Below, piece after piece: positions 10,971-20,814 of a DNA stretch of 64,000 bases. How positions within the stretch are numbered: the first letter of the stretch is position 1; every line of letters begins with the position of its first letter. The DNA comes from an uncultured Paracoccus sp. (GTDB taxonomy: Bacteria; Pseudomonadota; Alphaproteobacteria; Rhodobacterales; Rhodobacteraceae). Position numbers and translations under genes: made by a program. The DNA lies in contig NZ_CAMEFG010000003.1 of assembly GCF_945915435.1 (NCBI RefSeq), positions 1-64,000 on the forward strand, given 5' to 3'. Under the pieces are notes generated by a model that searched no databases, had not been told where the DNA came from, and saw only the letters and a program-made list of their open reading frames with translations.

Positions 10971-11963
10971 ATGGTGCAAAAGGTATTGGTTACCGGCGGC
11001 GCGGGCTATATCGGCTCGCACGCCTGCAAGGCGTTGCACGCGGCGGGCTATCTGCCCGTCACCTATGATTCGCTGGTCACCGGCTGGCGGGGCGCGGTGA
11101 AGTTCGGTCCCTTCGAGCAGGGCGATCTGATGGACCGCGCCCGGCTGGATCAGGTGCTGGCCACCCATCGCCCCGTCGCGATCATGCATTTCGCTGCGCT
11201 GAGCCAGGTCGGCGAAGCCATGCGCGAGCCGGGGAAATACTGGCGCGGGAACGTCTGCGCCTCGCTGAACCTGATCGAGGCGGCGGTGGCGGCAGGGGTG
11301 CGCGATTTCGTCTTTTCGTCCACCTGCGCGACCTATGGCGACCATGACGGCGTGGTGCTGGACGAAAACACCCCGCAGGCGCCGCTGAACGCCTATGGCG
11401 CCAGCAAGCGCGCGATCGAGGACATGCTGGCCGACTTCGCCGCCTCGGATGGGCTGCGCGCGGTGATTTTCCGCTATTTCAACGTCGCCGGTGCCGATCC
11501 GCAGGGCGAGGTGGGCGAGTTTCACCAGCCCGAGACCCATCTGGTCCCCCTGATCCTGGACGCCATCGAAGGGCGGCGCGACGCGCTGACCATCCACGGC
11601 ACCGACTATCCCACGCCCGACGGCACCTGTATCCGCGATTACGTTCATGTCATGGATCTGGTCGATGCGCATGTGCTGGGGCTGGAACATCTGCGCGCGG
11701 GCCATGTCTCGGGAACCGAGGTCTTTTGCCTTGGCACCGGCAACGGCTTTTCGGTGCGCGAGGTGATCGAGCATGCCGGTTCCATCACCAACCGCCCCGT
11801 GCCCCTGACCGAAGGCCCCCGCCGCCCCGGTGATGCGGTCAAGCTGGTCTGCGGCAGCGAAAAGGCGGTGTCGCGGCTTGGCTGGCGGCCCCACCGCTCG
11901 GACTTGCCGCAGATGATCGCGGATGCGTGGCGCTGGCACCAGAACGGTGGTTATGACAAGTGA
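10971..11963 (+). CDS. galE: UDP-glucose 4-epimerase
   Basis: Extended short-chain dehydrogenase/reductase of 330 residues that interconverts UDP-glucose and UDP-galactose. The NAD-binding GGAGYIGSH is at 9-17. The catalytic region SSTCATYG and Y142xxxK146 (YGASK) are intact, and FNVAGAD and the C-terminal RPGD motif are typical of GalE. It sits four bases after galU, and its last eleven bases overlap the start of the next glycosyltransferase. Confidence 0.96.
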   Translation: MVQKVLVTGGAGYIGSHACKALHAAGYLPVTYDSLVTGWRGAVKFGPFEQGDLMDRARLDQVLATHRPVAIMHFAALSQVGEAMREPGKYWRGNVCASLNLIEAAVAAGVRDFVFSSTCATYGDHDGVVLDENTPQAPLNAYGASKRAIEDMLADFAASDGLRAVIFRYFNVAGADPQGEVGEFHQPETHLVPLILDAIEGRRDALTIHGTDYPTPDGTCIRDYVHVMDLVDAHVLGLEHLRAGHVSGTEVFCLGTGNGFSVREVIEHAGSITNRPVPLTEGPRRPGDAVKLVCGSEKAVSRLGWRPHRSDLPQMIADAWRWHQNGGYDK

Positions 11964-13179
11964 GCCGCCGCTGCTGCTGGATGTCTCGCGGCTGATCTCG
12001 CGCCTTGGGGGCGGGGTGGCGACGGGCATCGACCGGGTGGAAGCCGCCTGGCTGCGCCATCTGCAAACCCGTCCGCACCTGTTGCTGTGCCGCGTGCCGC
12101 GCGGCCAGCTTGTGCTGCCGCCCGAGGCGGGGGCCGCGATCCTGCGCTGGACCCAGGGCGATGTCGCGGATCTGCCGCGCGCCGGGCTGCGCGACCGGCT
12201 GCGCCGCACGCCGACGCTGCGCGCGCGGGCCGAACGGGCGCTGTCGGGCCATGCGCTGCATCGCGCCGGGCCGGATGGCCGGGGCGTGGCGCGCGCCGCG
12301 ACCGACCGGCTTGGTCCCGGCGCGGCCTATCTGAACACGGGCCATGCCAACTGGGACCGCGGGCTTTTCGCCGCATTGCAGCCGCTGCGGCGCGCGGTGC
12401 TGGTCCATGACACCATCCCGCTGGATCACCCCGAATACACCCGCCCCGGCCAGGACCGGCTGTTCCGCGACCGCTTTGCCGCCGTTGCGGAAATGGCGGA
12501 TGTGATCGCGACGGTCTCGCAGGCCAGCGCGGACAGCGTGGCGCTGTGGTGCGAACGGCTGGGAATCTTGCGCCGCCAGCCCGTGATCGCCACGCCCATC
12601 GGGACGGAACTGGCCGCGCCCACGGCGGCGGACGTGCCCGCGGGTCTGACCGGGCGCCCCTTCTTCGTCACCCTCGGCACCATCGAGCCGCGCAAGAACC
12701 ACGCGCTGCTGCTGGATGTCTGGCAGCACCTGGCCGCGCGCCACGGCCCCGCGCAAGTGCCAGGCCTGCTGATCGTTGGGCGGCGGGGCTGGGAAAACCG
12801 CCAGACCTTCGCCCGGCTGGACGCCCTGCCGCCCGGCGGGCCGGTGGCCGAGCTTGGCGGGCTGGACGATGGCGCCGTCGCCGCGCTGCTGATGCAGGCC
12901 CGCGCGCTGCTGATGCCAAGCCGGGCCGAGGGGTTCGGCCTGCCCCTGACCGAGGCCGCCGGGCGCGGCATTCCGATCATTTGCGCAGCCCTGCCCTCGG
13001 CCACCCGGCTTCTGGGCGATTACGCGACCTATCTGGACCCCGACGATACCGATGGCTGGGCCGCGCAGGTCATGGCGCTGGCGGGGGCACCGCTGCGCAG
13101 GTTCCCACCCTTGCCGGTGCCCGGCTGGCCCGATCATTTCCGTAACGTCATGGCTGGATTGAAGCAGGCAAGCGACTAG
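11953..13179 (+). CDS. glycosyltransferase family 4 (GT-B fold)
   Basis: A 408-residue cytoplasmic glycosyltransferase of the GT4/GT1 type. The C-terminal half carries FVTLGTIEPRKNH, the donor-binding signature PSRAEGFGLPLTEA and a typical YLDPDD near the end. The N-terminal half (LDVSRLISRLGGGVATGIDR) is of the kind seen in mannosyl- or rhamnosyl-type transferases of polysaccharide loci, but donor and acceptor cannot be assigned. The ATG at 11953 overlaps the galE stop by eleven bases, indicating coupling. Confidence 0.86.
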   Translation: MTSEPPLLLDVSRLISRLGGGVATGIDRVEAAWLRHLQTRPHLLLCRVPRGQLVLPPEAGAAILRWTQGDVADLPRAGLRDRLRRTPTLRARAERALSGHALHRAGPDGRGVARAATDRLGPGAAYLNTGHANWDRGLFAALQPLRRAVLVHDTIPLDHPEYTRPGQDRLFRDRFAAVAEMADVIATVSQASADSVALWCERLGILRRQPVIATPIGTELAAPTAADVPAGLTGRPFFVTLGTIEPRKNHALLLDVWQHLAARHGPAQVPGLLIVGRRGWENRQTFARLDALPPGGPVAELGGLDDGAVAALLMQARALLMPSRAEGFGLPLTEAAGRGIPIICAALPSATRLLGDYATYLDPDDTDGWAAQVMALAGAPLRRFPPLPVPGWPDHFRNVMAGLKQASD

Positions 13180-13214
13180 TCTAATAAGACGATAAATCGA
13201 CGAGTTGTTGTCAG

Positions 13215-14237
13215 TTGCCTGTGTTCAAGAGTTGGCGCCGCCGATTGGCATTGCGCGCCCATCGTCAATATCTGCTGGGCCGGGCCATCCGCCGCAGCCG
13301 CCGCCTGTCGCCCGTGGCGGATCGGACCGCCCAGATCCGGCGGCGCGACATCCTGCTGTTTTGCAGCTTTCGCAACGAAAAGCCGCGCCTGCCGTTCTTT
13401 CTGGATTACTACCGCAAGCTGGGCATCGGGCATTTCCTTGTCGTGGACAACGATTCCGACGACGGCGGGCGGGAATACACGCTGCGCCAGCCCGATTGCT
13501 CGGTCTGGACGACGCGGGACAGCTACCGCGAGGCGCGTTTCGGCATGGACTGGATGAACCGGCTGCTGCGCCGTCACGGCAGCGGGCACTGGTGCCTGAC
13601 GGTCGATCCCGACGAATTCCTGGTCTATCCCCATTGCGATACGCGGCCCCTGCGCGCGCTGACCGACTGGCTGGACGCATCCGCGATCCGGTCGTTTTCC
13701 GCGATGCTGCTGGACATGTATCCCAAGGGTGCCATCGGCGCGCAGCCCTATGCCGAGGGCGCCAATCCCTTCGATATCGCCTGCTGGTTCGATCCGGCGG
13801 GCTATGCGATCCGCAAGAACGGCAAGTTCGGCAACCTGTGGATTCAGGGCGGCCCGCGCGGGCGGGTCTTTTTCCCCGACAACCCCGAAGAATCCCCCGC
13901 GCTGAACAAGATCCCGCTGGTCCGGTGGAAGCGGTCCTATGCCTATGTCAGCTCGACCCATATGGCTCTGCCGCGTTCGCTGAACCTGGTCTATGACGAG
14001 AACGGCGGGGAAAAGGTCTCGGGCTGCCTGCTGCATGCCAAGTTCCTGTCCACCTTCATCCAGAAATCGGCCGAGGAACTGGACCGGGGCCAGCATTACG
14101 CGGGCAGCCAGGAATATCGTGCCTACCAGTCGGGCTTGCAGGACAACGCGGACCTGTGGTGCCCCGAGTCGCGCCGCTTGCAGGATTGGCGCCAGCTTGA
14201 GGAACTGGGCCTGATCTCGGCGGGGAACTGGGCATGA
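13215..14237 (+). CDS. glycosyltransferase family 2-like protein (Glyco_tranf_2_4/GT92 type)
   Basis: A 340-residue protein resembling the GT2-like group common in Rhodobacteraceae surface-glycan loci. The core reads LLFCSFRNEKPRLPFFLDYY, then VVDNDSDDGG and VDPDEF, the last a likely metal-binding acidic motif. The N-terminus is strongly basic. Start choice is weak: TTG at 13215 or GTG at 13221, neither with a good Shine-Dalgarno. Its stop overlaps the start of the GT14 gene (ATGA). The substrate is unknown. Confidence 0.8.
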   Translation: MPVFKSWRRRLALRAHRQYLLGRAIRRSRRLSPVADRTAQIRRRDILLFCSFRNEKPRLPFFLDYYRKLGIGHFLVVDNDSDDGGREYTLRQPDCSVWTTRDSYREARFGMDWMNRLLRRHGSGHWCLTVDPDEFLVYPHCDTRPLRALTDWLDASAIRSFSAMLLDMYPKGAIGAQPYAEGANPFDIACWFDPAGYAIRKNGKFGNLWIQGGPRGRVFFPDNPEESPALNKIPLVRWKRSYAYVSSTHMALPRSLNLVYDENGGEKVSGCLLHAKFLSTFIQKSAEELDRGQHYAGSQEYRAYQSGLQDNADLWCPESRRLQDWRQLEELGLISAGNWA

Positions 14238-15913
14238 CTCAGCCCGTCCGACTGGGCATCGTGATGCTGTGCCACGACGAATTGGCCCTGGCCGCGCGGA
14301 TGGTGCGGCTGTGGGTCGAAAGCGGCGCGGCGATCGCGGTGCATGTCGATTCCCGCAGCCCGCAGGCGCATGTGACGCGGATGCATTCCGAACTGGCGGA
14401 CCTGCGGCAACTGGTCTTTGTCCGCCGCCGTCCCTGCGAATGGGGCATGTTCGGGCTGGTTCAGGCGACGCAGGACGCCGCCACCCTGCTGCTGGAACGG
14501 TTCGAGGATATCACCCATGTCCTGCTGCTGTCGGGGTCCTGCCTGCCGCTGCGCCCGATTCCCGACCTGCTGGCCTATCTGGCGCGCTATCCGCGCCGCG
14601 ACTTCATCGAAAGCGTGAATGCCGCCGATGTCGGCTGGACGATGGGCGGGCTGAACGAGGAACGGTTCACGCTGCATTTCCCCTTTTCCTTCCGCCGCGC
14701 GCGCAGGCGCTTTGACATGGCGGTGGCGCTGCAACGGCGCCTGGGCGTGCGGCGCAGGGTCCCGCAGGGGCTGGTGCCGCATCTGGGGTCGCAATGGTGG
14801 TGCCTGACGCGCGAGACCCTCGGCGCGATCCTGAACGATCCCCGGCGGGTGGAATACGACAACTATTTCCGCAATGTCTGGGTGCCCGACGAAAGCTATT
14901 TCCAGACCATCGCGCGGCGGCATTCGGTTCGGATCGAAAGCCGCTCGCTGACGCTGGCCAAGTTCGACGGGCAGGGCAAGCCCTATACCTTCTACGACGA
15001 CCATCGCCAGATGCTGGCGGAATCGGGCTGTTTCATCGCCCGCAAGATCTGGCCCGGCGCGCAGGGGCTTTACGCATATTTCCCGCGTCCCCCCGCCCCC
15101 GAGCCGTCCATTGCCGAGCCGCGCCCGGCCCGCATCCGGCGGCTGATCGACCGGGCCGTGGCGCGGCGCAGGCTGGGGCGGCCGGGGCTTTACATGCAAA
15201 GCTGCTATCCCCGCAACGACAGCGAAAACGGCAAGACCAGCGCGCCTTACGGGGTGCTTTACGGTTTTACCGACCTGTTTCCCGATTTCGAGGAATGGCT
15301 GGCGGCCCGCGTCGATGCCGACGTCCACGGCCATCTTTTCGCCCCCGATACGGTGGAATTCGCCGGCCGTCCCCCGGTCGGTCCCGGCGCGCTGCCCGCC
15401 CGGCCCGGCCTGCGCGACCTGGACGAGCGCGGCTTCCTGACCAGCCTGATCCGCATGACCCAGCCCCGGATGCAGATATTCCAGGCCAGCGCGCGCGACC
15501 GCGACAACCTGGACTGGTTCACCGCGACCGATCCCAATGCGCGGGTCTTTGTCATCACCGGGGTCTGGGCGGTGCCGCTGTTTCATTCCGACATGCCCTT
15601 CGACGACATCCGCCGCACCGCCGCCGTGTTGCAACAGCGCGAACTGCACATGCTGGGCGCGTTGCAATCCATCTGGCTCAAGGCGCGGCTGCAAAGCTGG
15701 AACCTCGCCGATTTCGCGGCCCGTCCCGCCGGTGCGCTGGAATCGGTGCTGCATGGGCTGGGTGCCGGCATTGCCCCGCCCGGCGATCTGCCCGCGATGC
15801 GCGACCTGACCGGCTTCGGGCGCTTTCTGCAACGCTTGCGCAACGCGGGCTTGCGGCCCAAGAAGATGGGCGATTTCTCTGTCGACGAACCCGCAGGAAA
15901 GGCGAAGCCATGA
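14234..15913 (+). CDS. GT14 core-2/I-branching-type glycosyltransferase with DUF5927-like C-terminus
   Basis: A 559-residue two-part protein. Residues 1 to about 260 match the Branch family (GT14, beta-1,6-N-acetylglucosaminyltransferase-like): GIVMLCHDELALAARMV, HVDSRS, HVLLLSGSCLPLRP and HLGSQWWCLTRE. The C-terminal half (from about 300) is a conserved extension that I recognise from Rhodobacteraceae proteins of this class; its function is unknown. It overlaps both neighbours by four bases (ATGA), upstream with the GT2-like gene and downstream with the sulfotransferase, so the three are translationally coupled. Confidence 0.84.
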   Translation: MTQPVRLGIVMLCHDELALAARMVRLWVESGAAIAVHVDSRSPQAHVTRMHSELADLRQLVFVRRRPCEWGMFGLVQATQDAATLLLERFEDITHVLLLSGSCLPLRPIPDLLAYLARYPRRDFIESVNAADVGWTMGGLNEERFTLHFPFSFRRARRRFDMAVALQRRLGVRRRVPQGLVPHLGSQWWCLTRETLGAILNDPRRVEYDNYFRNVWVPDESYFQTIARRHSVRIESRSLTLAKFDGQGKPYTFYDDHRQMLAESGCFIARKIWPGAQGLYAYFPRPPAPEPSIAEPRPARIRRLIDRAVARRRLGRPGLYMQSCYPRNDSENGKTSAPYGVLYGFTDLFPDFEEWLAARVDADVHGHLFAPDTVEFAGRPPVGPGALPARPGLRDLDERGFLTSLIRMTQPRMQIFQASARDRDNLDWFTATDPNARVFVITGVWAVPLFHSDMPFDDIRRTAAVLQQRELHMLGALQSIWLKARLQSWNLADFAARPAGALESVLHGLGAGIAPPGDLPAMRDLTGFGRFLQRLRNAGLRPKKMGDFSVDEPAGKAKP

Positions 15914-17295
15914 GCGAACATCCCCCCTTCAAGCGTTTCGTGATCTTCGCGGAAATGCGGACCGGCTCGAACCTTTTGGAGGCCACGCTGAACAACCTGC
16001 GCCGCGTCACCTGCTTTGGCGAGGCGTTCAACCCCTATATGATGGGCTGGCCCGACAAGGACGAATTGAAGGGCATCACCCGCGCGGAACGCGACGCCGA
16101 TCCCATGCGCCTGCTGGCCGCGCTGTGGGACAAGCCCGACCACCTGCCGGGTTTTCGCTATTTCCACGACCACGACCCGCGCGTGTTCGACGCGATCATC
16201 GCCGACCGCGAATGCGCCAAGATCGTGCTGACCCGCAACCCGGTGGACAGCTATGTTTCCACCGTTCTGGCGCGCGAGACGAACCAGTGGAAGCTGAACG
16301 AGACCGAGACCCCCATCCCCGCCGCCATCCGCTTCGACGCGGATGAGTTCCGCGAGACCCTTTCCGCCATCGAGGCGTTCCAGCTTCGCGTCCTGAACGC
16401 GTTGCAAGTGACCGGCCAGACCGCCTTCTGGCTGGGCTACGAGGATCTGCGCGACGGCGATGTGATGACCGGCCTTCTGCATTGGATGGGTCGCACCGAT
16501 CTGGAACGGGTCGAGCCTGCCAACGACCAGGTGCCCCAGAACCCGCGCGAACTGTCCGACAAGGTGTCGAACTTCGACGAGATGGAAGCCGCGCTTGCCG
16601 CGCTCGACCCGTTCATGCTGCGCCGCATCCCGAATTTCGAGCCGCGTCGGGGGCCGAACGTGCCATCCTTCATGGGATGCGATGCGGGGCGTGGCCTCTT
16701 GTTCATGCCGGTCAGGGGCGGGCCTTCGGATGTCGTGCAGGGCTGGTTGCGCGGGTTGGGGCAGGTCGAACGCAGCTTCAACCAGAACAGCCTGCGCCAG
16801 TGGAAACGCCAGCGTCCCGGCCATCGCAGCTTTACCGTGCTGCGCCACCCGTTGCCGCGCGCATGGGCGGCGTTTCAGGCCATGCTGACTGGCGGCAATG
16901 CCGAATTGCGCCAGGCCATGCGGCAGGTCTATCGCGTCGATCTGCCCCCCGATCCTGAAATCGGCGGCATGTCCCCCGACGACCGGATTGCGCGTTTCGC
17001 GCAGTTTCTGGACTTTCTGCGCCGCAACCTCAATGGCCAGACGACGATGGCCGTGCATCCCGGCTGGGCCAGCCAGTCCGAGGTTCTGGCCGGTTTCGCC
17101 CGTTTCGCGCCCCCCGACCTGATCGTGCGCGAGGAAAGGCTGGCCGAGGACCTGGGTTTCATCGCCGCCGCGGCGGGGGTCGATGCCCCTGCGCCCGATC
17201 CTGCGCCCTGGCCCGGTTTCCTGAACGACAAGGCGCTGCACCGGGCGGCGAAGGCGGCCTATCTGCGCGATTACGCGGCTTTCGGTTTCGACTGA
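15910..17295 (+). CDS. two-domain PAPS-dependent sulfotransferase (NodH-like)
   Basis: A 461-residue protein. The N-terminal half has a 5'-phosphosulfate loop (EMRTGSN, 15-21) and a 3'-phosphate motif (TRNPVDSYVS, 108-117) as in carbohydrate sulfotransferases. The C-terminal half, from about residue 255, looks like a second, degenerate copy (LFMPVRGGPSDVV, FTVLRHPLPRAWAAF) whose P-loop lacks the usual Thr/Ser pattern. The family moves sulfate from PAPS to a sugar hydroxyl. Its position after the glycosyltransferases, with the PAP phosphatase at the head of the locus, suggests glycan sulfation. Confidence 0.8.
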   Translation: MSEHPPFKRFVIFAEMRTGSNLLEATLNNLRRVTCFGEAFNPYMMGWPDKDELKGITRAERDADPMRLLAALWDKPDHLPGFRYFHDHDPRVFDAIIADRECAKIVLTRNPVDSYVSTVLARETNQWKLNETETPIPAAIRFDADEFRETLSAIEAFQLRVLNALQVTGQTAFWLGYEDLRDGDVMTGLLHWMGRTDLERVEPANDQVPQNPRELSDKVSNFDEMEAALAALDPFMLRRIPNFEPRRGPNVPSFMGCDAGRGLLFMPVRGGPSDVVQGWLRGLGQVERSFNQNSLRQWKRQRPGHRSFTVLRHPLPRAWAAFQAMLTGGNAELRQAMRQVYRVDLPPDPEIGGMSPDDRIARFAQFLDFLRRNLNGQTTMAVHPGWASQSEVLAGFARFAPPDLIVREERLAEDLGFIAAAAGVDAPAPDPAPWPGFLNDKALHRAAKAAYLRDYAAFGFD

Positions 17296-18216
17296 TCAGC
17301 CCTGCGGGGTCATGGCCTTGCGCTGGCGGCTGCGCTCGATGCCCAACTGCCGCTCGCGCCAGATGATGGCGATCCCGGCGGCGATGACGATGGCCGATCC
17401 GCCAAGCATGGCCGGGGTCGGCATATCGCCGAAAACCGCATAGCCGATCGCCAGCGCCAGCAGGATCGAGGCATATTCGAACGGCGCCACCACCGACGCC
17501 GGCGCGAAGCGATAGGCCGAGGTCAGCAGGATCTGCCCCAGCCCGCCCAGAAGGCCGATCAGCACCAGCAGCGCCAGCACCGGGGCCGAGGGCCAGACCC
17601 AGCCAAAGGGAATCGTCGCCAGCGCCAGCACCGACGAGGTGGCCGAGAACCAGAAGACGATGACGGCCGTGCGCTCCTCCATCACCAGCTTGCGGATGAA
17701 GATCTGGGCCAGCGCCGTGCAGGCCGCGCCCGACAGCGCCAGCACCGCGCCAAGGGTCTGCGCCAGCGACACCTGATCCCCGGTCAGGTTGAACCGGGGC
17801 GTCAGCACGATGATGACGCCCGCCAGCCCGACCAGCACAAGGATCAGGCGGAAGGCGCGCACGTCCTCGCCCAGAAACATCGCGGCGAAGATCACCACCA
17901 GCAGCGGCGCGGCATAGCCGATGGCGGTCGCCTCGGGCAGGGGCAGAAAGCCAAGCGCGGCAAAGCCGAGCGCCATCGCCGCCGTGCCAAGCACACCGCG
18001 ATAGACATGCTTGATCGGGTCGCGGGCGCGCAGGCCCTTGTGCAATTCGCGCCGCAGCGCCAGCCAGACCAGGATCACCGGAATCGCGAAGAACGACCGG
18101 AAAAAGACCTGCTGGCCCGGCGGCACGGTGTCCGCCGTCGCCTTGACCAGCGCCGCCATGATCGTGAAAACCACCACGCTGAGCAGTTTCAGCATGATCC
18201 CCCGGCCCGTGCTCAT
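17296..18216 (-). CDS. EamA/DMT family transporter
   Basis: An inner-membrane protein of 306 residues with ten hydrophobic segments in two EamA repeats, typical of drug/metabolite exporters. [18 protein letters not shown] opens the first repeat, and a basic tail ends the protein. The substrate cannot be inferred. The ATG at 18216 overlaps the queG stop (ATGA), so it is translated in a GST-queG-EamA unit. It is convergent with the sulfotransferase gene, whose stop abuts its own. Confidence 0.85.
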   Translation of the reverse strand: MSTGRGIMLKLLSVVVFTIMAALVKATADTVPPGQQVFFRSFFAIPVILVWLALRRELHKGLRARDPIKHVYRGVLGTAAMALGFAALGFLPLPEATAIGYAAPLLVVIFAAMFLGEDVRAFRLILVLVGLAGVIIVLTPRFNLTGDQVSLAQTLGAVLALSGAACTALAQIFIRKLVMEERTAVIVFWFSATSSVLALATIPFGWVWPSAPVLALLVLIGLLGGLGQILLTSAYRFAPASVVAPFEYASILLALAIGYAVFGDMPTPAMLGGSAIVIAAGIAIIWRERQLGIERSRQRKAMTPQG

Positions 18217-19259
18217 GTCAGCCTGTCCAATGCCCAACGCGCCGCATCCGCGACCGCCTCGTCCTTGTCGTCAATCAGGGATTGTGCCGTGGCGCGCAGC
18301 GGTTGCAAGCCCGAATTGCCGATCGCATACAGGACGTTGCGCACCATCCGATTGCGTCCGATCCGCTTGATCGGGCTGCCTGAAAACCGTTCCCGGAAAC
18401 CCGCGTCGTCCAGCATCGCAAGCTCGGCCAGGTCGGGGGCGCGGTGGGGGCCGTGATAGCGCATCTCGCTGGCCTCTTGCGCGAACTTGTTCCACGGGCA
18501 GACGGCGAGGCAGTCGTCGCAGCCATAGATGCGATTGCCCAGCATCGGGCGCAATTCGGGTGCGACGGGTCCCTTGTGTTCGATGGTCAGATAGGAAATG
18601 CAGCGCCGTGCATCCAGTTGAAAGGGCGCGGGAAAAGCCTTGGTCGGGCAGGCGTCCAGACAGGCGCGGCAATTGCCGCAGCGGGTTGCTTCGGGCGCGT
18701 CGGGGGGCAGTTCGATGGTGGTAAAGACCGACCCCAGGAAGAACCAGCTTCCCAGGCGGCGCGACAGCAGGTTCGTATGCTTGCCCTGCCAGCCCAGACC
18801 CGCGGCCTCGGCCAGCGGTTTTTCCATCACCGGGGCGGTATCGACGAAAACCTTGATCTGCTCGCCGGGGCGCTGGTCCAAGAGCCAGCGGCCCACGCGC
18901 TTCAACCTTTTCTTAACAAGGTCGTGGTAGTCCTTGCCCTGGGCGTAAACGCTGATCGCGCCGCGGGCGGGCTGCGCGATTGTTTCCATCGGGTCATATT
19001 CGGGGGTGTAGAGTTCGGCCAGCATGATCACGGAACGGGCATCCGGCCACAGCGCCGAAGGGTCGGCGCGCCAATGGCTGCGCTCGGCCATCCAATCCAT
19101 ATCGCCGTGGCGGCCTTCCTTCAGGAAATGGGCCAGCCGGCCGGGCAGGGCGGGCACGGCATCGGGGCGGCAGATGCCCATGTCGGAAAAACCCTCGGCC
19201 AGCGCATGTTCGCGCAGGCGGGCCTTCAGCGCATGGGGGTCAGAAGTCGAGTTCGGCAT
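18213..19259 (-). CDS. queG: epoxyqueuosine reductase QueG
   Basis: Cobalamin- and [4Fe-4S]-dependent enzyme for the last step of queuosine synthesis in tRNA (epoxyqueuosine to queuosine); 348 residues. Two ferredoxin-type clusters are visible, [16 protein letters not shown] and [13 protein letters not shown], and the N-terminal domain carries MDWM. The C-terminal HEAT-like region ([11 protein letters not shown]) is typical. Its first bases overlap the end of the GST gene by 20 bases. Confidence 0.95.
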   Translation of the reverse strand: MPNSTSDPHALKARLREHALAEGFSDMGICRPDAVPALPGRLAHFLKEGRHGDMDWMAERSHWRADPSALWPDARSVIMLAELYTPEYDPMETIAQPARGAISVYAQGKDYHDLVKKRLKRVGRWLLDQRPGEQIKVFVDTAPVMEKPLAEAAGLGWQGKHTNLLSRRLGSWFFLGSVFTTIELPPDAPEATRCGNCRACLDACPTKAFPAPFQLDARRCISYLTIEHKGPVAPELRPMLGNRIYGCDDCLAVCPWNKFAQEASEMRYHGPHRAPDLAELAMLDDAGFRERFSGSPIKRIGRNRMVRNVLYAIGNSGLQPLRATAQSLIDDKDEAVADAARWALDRLT

Positions 19260-19929
19260 AATGCGGCGCCGGCGGAAGGCCCGGCACTTGGTCGGCCAGC
19301 AGGCTGCGGAAGGCAGGGCGCGATTTCACGGTCGCATACCATTCCTGCAAGGTGGTCGAGCGTTCCCAATCCACGTCCGAGATATAATCGAGGCAGGAAA
19401 AATGCGCCGCCGCCGTGAAATCGGCCAGCGACATCGTATTGCCCGCCAGCCAGCGGCGCGATTCCAGCAGGCCCGACAGGTAATCCATGTGGTCCTTGAT
19501 CGCGCGCAGCCCGGCCTTGACGGTGCGCGAATCGGGATAGCCCGCCTTCATGACCTTTTTCCAGACCCGTTCGATCATGATCGGGCGGGTCACCTCGGCG
19601 TTGAACTTGTCGTCGAACCAGGTGCAGAGGCGGCGCACCTCGTAACGCTCGATCGCCGAAGGGGGCATCAGCGCGGGGGTGGGATAGGCCTCGTCCAGAT
19701 ATTCGCAGATCGCCTGGCTTTCGGCCATCAGGCGGCCGTCCATGCGCAGCACGGGCAGCTTGCCGGCGGGGTTGCGGCGCATGATCTCGCTGCCCGGTTC
19801 CCAATAGCGGTCCTCGACCAGCTCGACCTCCAGCCGCTTTTCCGCCAGCACCAGGCGCACCTTGCGGCAGAAGGGCGACAGGGCAAGGTGGTAAAGGCGA
19901 ATGGTCTGCGAGGGCGAAGAGCTGTTCAT
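19240..19929 (-). CDS. glutathione S-transferase family protein
   Basis: A 229-residue cytosolic GST. The N-terminal thioredoxin-like domain has [10 protein letters not shown] with a single catalytic-type residue region, then KLPVLRMDG and [11 protein letters not shown] (glutathione gamma-glutamyl site). The all-helical C-terminal domain has [10 protein letters not shown]. The particular substrate is not predictable. It is the first gene of a minus-strand unit overlapping queG. Confidence 0.9.
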   Translation of the reverse strand: MNSSSPSQTIRLYHLALSPFCRKVRLVLAEKRLEVELVEDRYWEPGSEIMRRNPAGKLPVLRMDGRLMAESQAICEYLDEAYPTPALMPPSAIERYEVRRLCTWFDDKFNAEVTRPIMIERVWKKVMKAGYPDSRTVKAGLRAIKDHMDYLSGLLESRRWLAGNTMSLADFTAAAHFSCLDYISDVDWERSTTLQEWYATVKSRPAFRSLLADQVPGLPPAPHYAELDF

Positions 19930-20021
19930 GTGAAAAACCCGGCTTTCGTGAATCTGGCCCGGTGATACGCCGGGGGGGACCGCGTTTCAACTGTGGCCGT
20001 GCGCGCCCGGCGGATGTCGGA

Positions 20022-20741
20022 TCAGTCCAGCCGCAGGCAGCGGTCGCGCCCGTCGCGGGCGATGGTGGCCGCGCCGTCGGCGATGGCGCGGGTGCGGCGC
20101 GATCCGGTGTCGGGCTTGCGCGTCTTGGGGGCGGGCAGGATCGCGGCCAGCGCCGCCGCCTGTCGCGCGGACAGCTTGTCGGGGGTCGTGCCGTAATGAT
20201 GGCGCGCGGCGGCGGCGATGCCGAAGACGCCGGGGCCGAACTCGGCCACGTTCAGATAGACCTCGACGGTGCGGCGCTTGGACCAGAGCGCTTCGATCAT
20301 CGGGGTGTAGGTGGTTTCCAGCACCTTGCGCGGCCAGCTTCGGCCCTGCCACAAAAACACGTTCTTGGCCGTCTGCTGCGTCAGCGACGACGCCCCCCGC
20401 GACGACCCCGAGGCGACGACCTTGCGGATCTCGACCATGTCGAAACCCCAGTGATTGCAGAAATTCGCATCCTCGGCCGCGACGACCGAGCGGACCATGA
20501 CCGGCGCGATCCGCCCGATGGGGGTCCATTCATGCGCCGTGCCGGGATGGGCGCGGCGCTCGGTCAGGATGGTCCATGTGGTCGGCGGGTTGATGAAGGA
20601 AAAGATCAGCACCAGCGCGGCCATCAGCGCCAGAAGCCGCAGCACAAGCCAGCGCAGCCAGCCGCCCAGCCACGACAAAACCCCCCGCAACAACGGCTTG
20701 CGAGGGGCTTTCCTTGCGCGATCTGCGGCGTGACGAGACAT
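20022..20741 (-). CDS. mtgA: monofunctional biosynthetic peptidoglycan transglycosylase
   Basis: GT51 glycosyltransferase of 239 residues that polymerises lipid II glycan strands without a transpeptidase domain. A basic N-terminus and one membrane helix (about 30-50) are followed by the catalytic motif EDANFCNHWGFD and then GASSLTQQTAKNVFLW and KRRTVEVYLNVAEFG. All GT51 signature motifs are intact. The neighbours are unrelated. Confidence 0.95.
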   Translation of the reverse strand: MSRHAADRARKAPRKPLLRGVLSWLGGWLRWLVLRLLALMAALVLIFSFINPPTTWTILTERRAHPGTAHEWTPIGRIAPVMVRSVVAAEDANFCNHWGFDMVEIRKVVASGSSRGASSLTQQTAKNVFLWQGRSWPRKVLETTYTPMIEALWSKRRTVEVYLNVAEFGPGVFGIAAAARHHYGTTPDKLSARQAAALAAILPAPKTRKPDTGSRRTRAIADGAATIARDGRDRCLRLD

Positions 20742-20814
20742 GGCCGCGTCCTGTCACGCCCGGCCCTGTTTCGTCAAGGGTTTACAGGCGCGGAGCTTGC
20801 CCTGCTGGCGGGCC

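Noticed and set aside
14794..15909. Upstream extension of the sulfotransferase frame
   Set aside because: This part overlaps the GT14 gene in another frame and reads as Arg/Ala/Pro-rich sequence. The real start is the ATG at 15910, joined to the GT14 stop.
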